Positions 12,968 to 15,762 of a DNA stretch of 15,762 bases are shown here, piece after piece. The position numbers and the translations under genes are program-made. The number at the start of each line of letters is the position of its first letter. Within the stretch, counting starts at the first letter, position 1. The notes below the pieces were generated by a model. The model was not told the DNA's origin. It worked only from the letters and a program-made list of their open reading frames with translations, and made no database searches. This DNA is from Bacillota bacterium (GTDB lineage: Bacteria > Bacillota > Limnochordia > Darwinibacteriales > DTU012), in contig JAAYLQ010000131.1 of NCBI GenBank assembly GCA_012521805.1, forward strand, positions 1 through 15,762. The letters run 5' to 3'.

Positions 12968-13387
12968 ATGTATCATCTCAGACCACTGCGCAGAGGAAGA
13001 ATGCGGCCGAGATTCGCGGATGATTTGTTCCGTGATTTTTGGATGTGGCCAATGACCAGCTATGGCTTTAAGGTTGATATCAAGGAAGACAGGGATCATT
13101 ATTTGCTGCAAGCTGAACTTCCCGGCATGGATAAAAGCAATATTACCTTGGAGCTTGACGGGGATTACTTAACAATTGGTGTGAGAAGCGATGAAACTGT
13201 CAGCCAAGAAGAAGAAAATAGATATATCCGGCGGGAACGGAGGATGATGAGCTGCGAGCGGCAGTTTTATGTCGGAGATGTAAGCCCGGAGGATATTCAA
13301 GCTCGGTACCGCAACGGCATGCTGGAAGTAAAGATTCCGAAAACAGATCAACAAGGCAGCGGCAGACGAATAATTGAGATTGAATAA
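12968..13387 (+). CDS. Small heat-shock protein, Hsp20/alpha-crystallin family
   Basis: A 139-residue ATP-independent holdase chaperone of the cytoplasm, which binds unfolding proteins for later refolding by other chaperones. The short N-terminal arm is rich in Arg and aromatic residues. The alpha-crystallin domain runs from about 33 to 125 and has YLLQAELPGMDKSNITLEL and the closing signature GMLEVKIPK (117-125). The C-terminal I-E-I (136-138) is the I-x-I anchor used for oligomer assembly. Length is typical for bacterial Hsp20. The ATG at 12968 is preceded by GGAGGTGG. It is a single-gene unit between two terminators, with CtsR-type heptads upstream, so heat or protein-damage induction is expected. 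Which paralogue it corresponds to (Hsp18, YocM and so on) cannot be said. Confidence 0.96.
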   Translation: MYHLRPLRRGRMRPRFADDLFRDFWMWPMTSYGFKVDIKEDRDHYLLQAELPGMDKSNITLELDGDYLTIGVRSDETVSQEEENRYIRRERRMMSCERQFYVGDVSPEDIQARYRNGMLEVKIPKTDQQGSGRRIIEIE

Positions 13388-13394
13388 GCTAAAT

Positions 13395-13423
13395 ATAGGG
13401 TGGCGCCATGCCACCCTATTTTC
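13395..13423. terminator. Hairpin terminator between convergent hsp20 and korB
   Basis: ATAGGGTGGC (13395-13404) pairs perfectly with GCCACCCTAT (13410-13419) across the loop GCCAT. Four T follow on the plus strand, and an AT-rich but poor T-tract follows on the minus strand. It probably ends hsp20 and may also slow minus-strand transcripts from the kor genes. Confidence 0.7.
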
Positions 13424-13434
13424 ATGGAAAAGAG

Positions 13435-14298
13435 TCAGCAGTATTGGGCTGTCAGCTGTTCGAACTGCTCCTGGGTTAGTGCTGGTGGCGTTTCGGTAAG
13501 AGCTTGATCCTTAACGCCAGCAATTTCATTATGGAATAATTTCCGCTCTTCTTGATAGATGATCCCAGTGAGCACACCGTCTGCTTCCATTACTTTAGCT
13601 AGAGCCTGGAGCCGATCGGACGGTTGGTAATCTTCCTGTTGATCGAGGTTGATGATCCGCTCGCGGAACCAGTCAAAAGTATTGATTTTATTGAAAGTGA
13701 CGCAGGGACTGAACACATTGATGTGACTGAAGCCTTTGTGTTCAATCGCAGCCTTGATTAGATTGGTCAGCTGCTTGACATCTCCGGAGAAACCCTGGGC
13801 TACGAAGGATGCTCCAGCAGCTAAAGCAATTTCCAAGGGTCGGAGGTGCATCTCTGCTGAACCTTTCGGTGTTGTCTTCGAGACAAACCCTTTTCTGCTG
13901 GTTGGTGAATACTGCCCTGTAGTGAGGCTGTAAATGTGATTGTCCATCACTATGTAGGTAATGTTCACGTTTCTCCGGGCGGCATGGATAAAATGGTTGA
14001 GTCCGATACCGTAGCCGTCACCATCGCCGCCAGCGGCAATCACTGTTAAGTTGGGATTAGAGATTTGAATACCGGTTGCTACTGGAATTGACCGGCCGTG
14101 AAGCGAATGGAAACCGTAACTGTTAAAATGCTGACTGATTTTCCCGGAACATCCAATTCCCGAAACTACCACCATAGATTCTGGGGGCAGCCCTAGCTGA
14201 TATGCAGCCTGCTGCAGGCAGCCCAGCACGGCAAAGTGACCACAGCCGGGACACCAGGTGGGGCGGGAACCCCGATAATCTGTCAACTTATAGCTCAT
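13435..14298 (-). CDS. korB: 2-oxoacid:ferredoxin oxidoreductase, beta subunit
   Basis: A 287-residue TPP-binding beta subunit of a 2-oxoglutarate-type ferredoxin oxidoreductase, which oxidatively decarboxylates a 2-oxoacid to acyl-CoA and reduces ferredoxin, or runs in reverse. WCPGCGH holds C16 and C19. With C50 (GIGCSGK) and C199 (FSPCVTF) these are the expected ligands of the proximal [4Fe-4S] cluster. The TPP/Mg motif GDGDGYGIGLNHFIHAARRN begins at 91 and ends at MDNHIYSLTTGQ. The ATG at 14298 has GAGGTG 5 nt upstream and overlaps the korA stop by 4 bp (ATGA), so translation is coupled. No separate ferredoxin-domain subunit is seen in the window. The acid used (2-oxoglutarate versus another 2-oxoacid) is inferred from resemblance to KorB and is less certain than the family. 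Confidence 0.93.
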   Translation of the reverse strand: MSYKLTDYRGSRPTWCPGCGHFAVLGCLQQAAYQLGLPPESMVVVSGIGCSGKISQHFNSYGFHSLHGRSIPVATGIQISNPNLTVIAAGGDGDGYGIGLNHFIHAARRNVNITYIVMDNHIYSLTTGQYSPTSRKGFVSKTTPKGSAEMHLRPLEIALAAGASFVAQGFSGDVKQLTNLIKAAIEHKGFSHINVFSPCVTFNKINTFDWFRERIINLDQQEDYQPSDRLQALAKVMEADGVLTGIIYQEERKLFHNEIAGVKDQALTETPPALTQEQFEQLTAQYC

Positions 14299-15762
14299 TG
14301 TAACACCTCATTTGCTCTGGCAATAATCTCACTTACGGTGAAAGGATTGCCATCATAACGGTTGTGTGTTTCATATTTATTGTGAAAACCAACTTCCTGC
14401 TGCAGCAGCATCCGCAGCTGACCTGTATAGTTATTATCAAATACCAGGCATTTCCCGGCCGCCTCGATGCGGGGGCGCACTGCAGCCGCTGGGAATGGCT
14501 GTAAGATATGCAGGTGAAGGTGGGCCACTTTTTTACCAGCTTGTTCCAGCTGCACTCTCGCTTCGCTGATCTGGGCGTAGGTGGATCCACAGCCAATCAG
14601 CAGCAGATCAGGCTGGTCAGGACCGTAGTATTTAGCTCCCCACTCATCTGGTGAGAAATTAGCCAGTTTGCGAAAACGCTTCTGCATCTGAGAAACGCGG
14701 TTGTAGGGATCTTCTGCCTCTTCCCGGCCAAGTTCATCATGTTCATTAGAAAGGGCGACATAGGTGCCGTTTTTCTGTCCGGGAATCGAACGGGGAGATA
14801 TCCCGGAATCTGTCAGAGCATAGCGTTTAAACTGACCGGGTTCTAATGTTGCTAACTCGCTGTCGCTGATCAAACCTGATCGCTTAACTTTAATTGAGTT
14901 ATAATCAAATTTAGGAACTGACTGCTTCGACATGCCTAAAAATAGATCGCTGGCAACCAGCACCACACATTGGTACTTTTCAGCAAGATTGAATGCTTCA
15001 GCCATATAATAAAAACACTCGCTGATTGTAGCGGGAACCAGTACAATTCTAGGAATTTCGCCATGGGACCCATAGAGCATCTCGTTATAATCAGACTGCT
15101 CAGTTTTCGTAGGCATTCCCGTTGCAGGTCCAGCCCGCTGGACATCAACGATCACTAAGGGTACCTCAGCAATTCCTGCTAATCCGATAGCCTCCTGCAT
15201 GAGAGAAAAGCCCGGACCAGAGGTAGAGGTCATTGCCCTCACACCGGTATAGTTAGCACCGATCGCCATGAGGCAGGCTGCGATTTCGTCCTCTGCTTGA
15301 ACAACTTTTCCTCCATATTCCGGCAGATGGCTGATTAACCAATACATAATTTCAGTCGCTGGTGTAATGGGATAGGCAGCTAGGAAGCGGCAGCCGCCTG
15401 CTAACGCTCCAAATCCCGCAGCTTCATTACCAGAGATCAGCATTGGGATTTCTGATGCTTTGTCAGCAGGAAGATTGTAATGGCGTTCCTCACATTGCTC
15501 GCGATAATAGTCATAGCCCTGCTGAATCGCTGATTTATTCATGCTGACTACTTTTTCGCCTTTGCTGCCAAAGCGTGCTTCGACCATATCATAGAACAGC
15601 TGGGGATCAAGATTAAGGACAGCTGCTGTTACACCTATGGCAACCATGTTTTTAATGATCACGTTGCCAAGTTGTTCAGCAATTTTACTCATGGGAATCC
15701 CGCAGCTGGCAAACTGCTCTAACCCTTTGGGTTCAAATTTGCTGTCGTAGATTACCAGCGAG
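14295..15762 (-). CDS. korA: 2-oxoacid:ferredoxin oxidoreductase, alpha (gamma-alpha fused) subunit, partial
   Basis: The C-terminal 489 or so residues of the alpha subunit partnering KorB. The frame stays open from the ATG at 15692 to the window edge, reading SLVIYDSKFEPKGLEQFASCGIP. These residues and the following IAEQLGNVIIKNMVAIGVTAAVL belong to the gamma domain that is fused N-terminally in this type, so the real start lies beyond the edge. The alpha domain begins near MLISGNEAAGFGALAGGCRFLAAYPITPATEIM. It continues with the conserved TSTSGPGFSLMQEAIGLAGIAEVPLVIVDVQRAGPATGMPTKTEQSD, which contributes to the active site, and a C-terminal domain (LLIGCGSTYAQISEAR). It is upstream of korB in a two-gene or longer minus-strand operon. 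The promoter is outside the window. Confidence 0.94.
   Translation of the reverse strand, partial: SLVIYDSKFEPKGLEQFASCGIPMSKIAEQLGNVIIKNMVAIGVTAAVLNLDPQLFYDMVEARFGSKGEKVVSMNKSAIQQGYDYYREQCEERHYNLPADKASEIPMLISGNEAAGFGALAGGCRFLAAYPITPATEIMYWLISHLPEYGGKVVQAEDEIAACLMAIGANYTGVRAMTSTSGPGFSLMQEAIGLAGIAEVPLVIVDVQRAGPATGMPTKTEQSDYNEMLYGSHGEIPRIVLVPATISECFYYMAEAFNLAEKYQCVVLVASDLFLGMSKQSVPKFDYNSIKVKRSGLISDSELATLEPGQFKRYALTDSGISPRSIPGQKNGTYVALSNEHDELGREEAEDPYNRVSQMQKRFRKLANFSPDEWGAKYYGPDQPDLLLIGCGSTYAQISEARVQLEQAGKKVAHLHLHILQPFPAAAVRPRIEAAGKCLVFDNNYTGQLRMLLQQEVGFHNKYETHNRYDGNPFTVSEIIARANEVLQ

Noticed and set aside
15690..15692. ATG at 15692 as the true start of korA
   Set aside because: The frame continues open to the window edge and encodes recognisable gamma-domain sequence, so the gene is cut by the window.

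Overview
The window looks like a chromosomal core region of an anaerobic, low-to-moderate GC Bacillota (clostridial or Limnochordia-like). This rests on the SUF type sufCBDSU order with SufU rather than IscU, a NiaR-type niacin repressor beside an ECF-type niacin S-component, a CtsR-type heat-shock operator, a Bacillus subtilis-type ThyA, and a 2-oxoacid:ferredoxin oxidoreductase. Shine-Dalgarno sequences are strong and GTG starts are common. No rRNA, tRNA, CRISPR array, insertion sequence or phage gene was seen.

Left part (1-3600). The 3' end of an MgtE-type magnesium transporter runs in from the left edge and closes with an intrinsic terminator. A minus-strand pair follows: a C69-family N-terminal-nucleophile peptidase and a metallo-beta-lactamase-fold hydrolase, translationally coupled. 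Divergent to them is an uncatalogued 28-codon membrane microprotein gene with its own ribosome binding site and strong terminator. Next is niaR on the minus strand, divergent from niaX.

Centre (3600-12762). niaX is followed by a small MarR-family regulator gene and then a long co-directional cluster, sufC-sufB-sufD-sufS-sufU-ispH-SDR-thyA-folA, with short gaps or overlaps and no internal terminator that I can see. The cluster ends at a strong terminator. The same palindrome (GTTGCGATCGCAA core) sits at the same place in two otherwise different promoters, one in front of the MarR gene and one in front of sufC. The MarR protein has only four cysteines, one at its N-terminus and a C-X2-C-X3-C group at its very C-terminus. 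The simplest reading is an autoregulated, possibly Fe-S- or metal-sensing MarR-type repressor of Fe-S cluster assembly. This is the most interesting signal in the window.

Right part (12763-15762). A single Hsp20 gene carries a perfect match to the CtsR heptad-repeat operator upstream of its promoter. It converges with a minus-strand 2-oxoacid:ferredoxin oxidoreductase operon, korA (cut by the window edge) and korB. Several products depend on or touch Fe-S chemistry (SufCBDSU, IspH, KorB), which fits a strict anaerobe with a SUF-only assembly pathway, although other loci cannot be excluded from this window.
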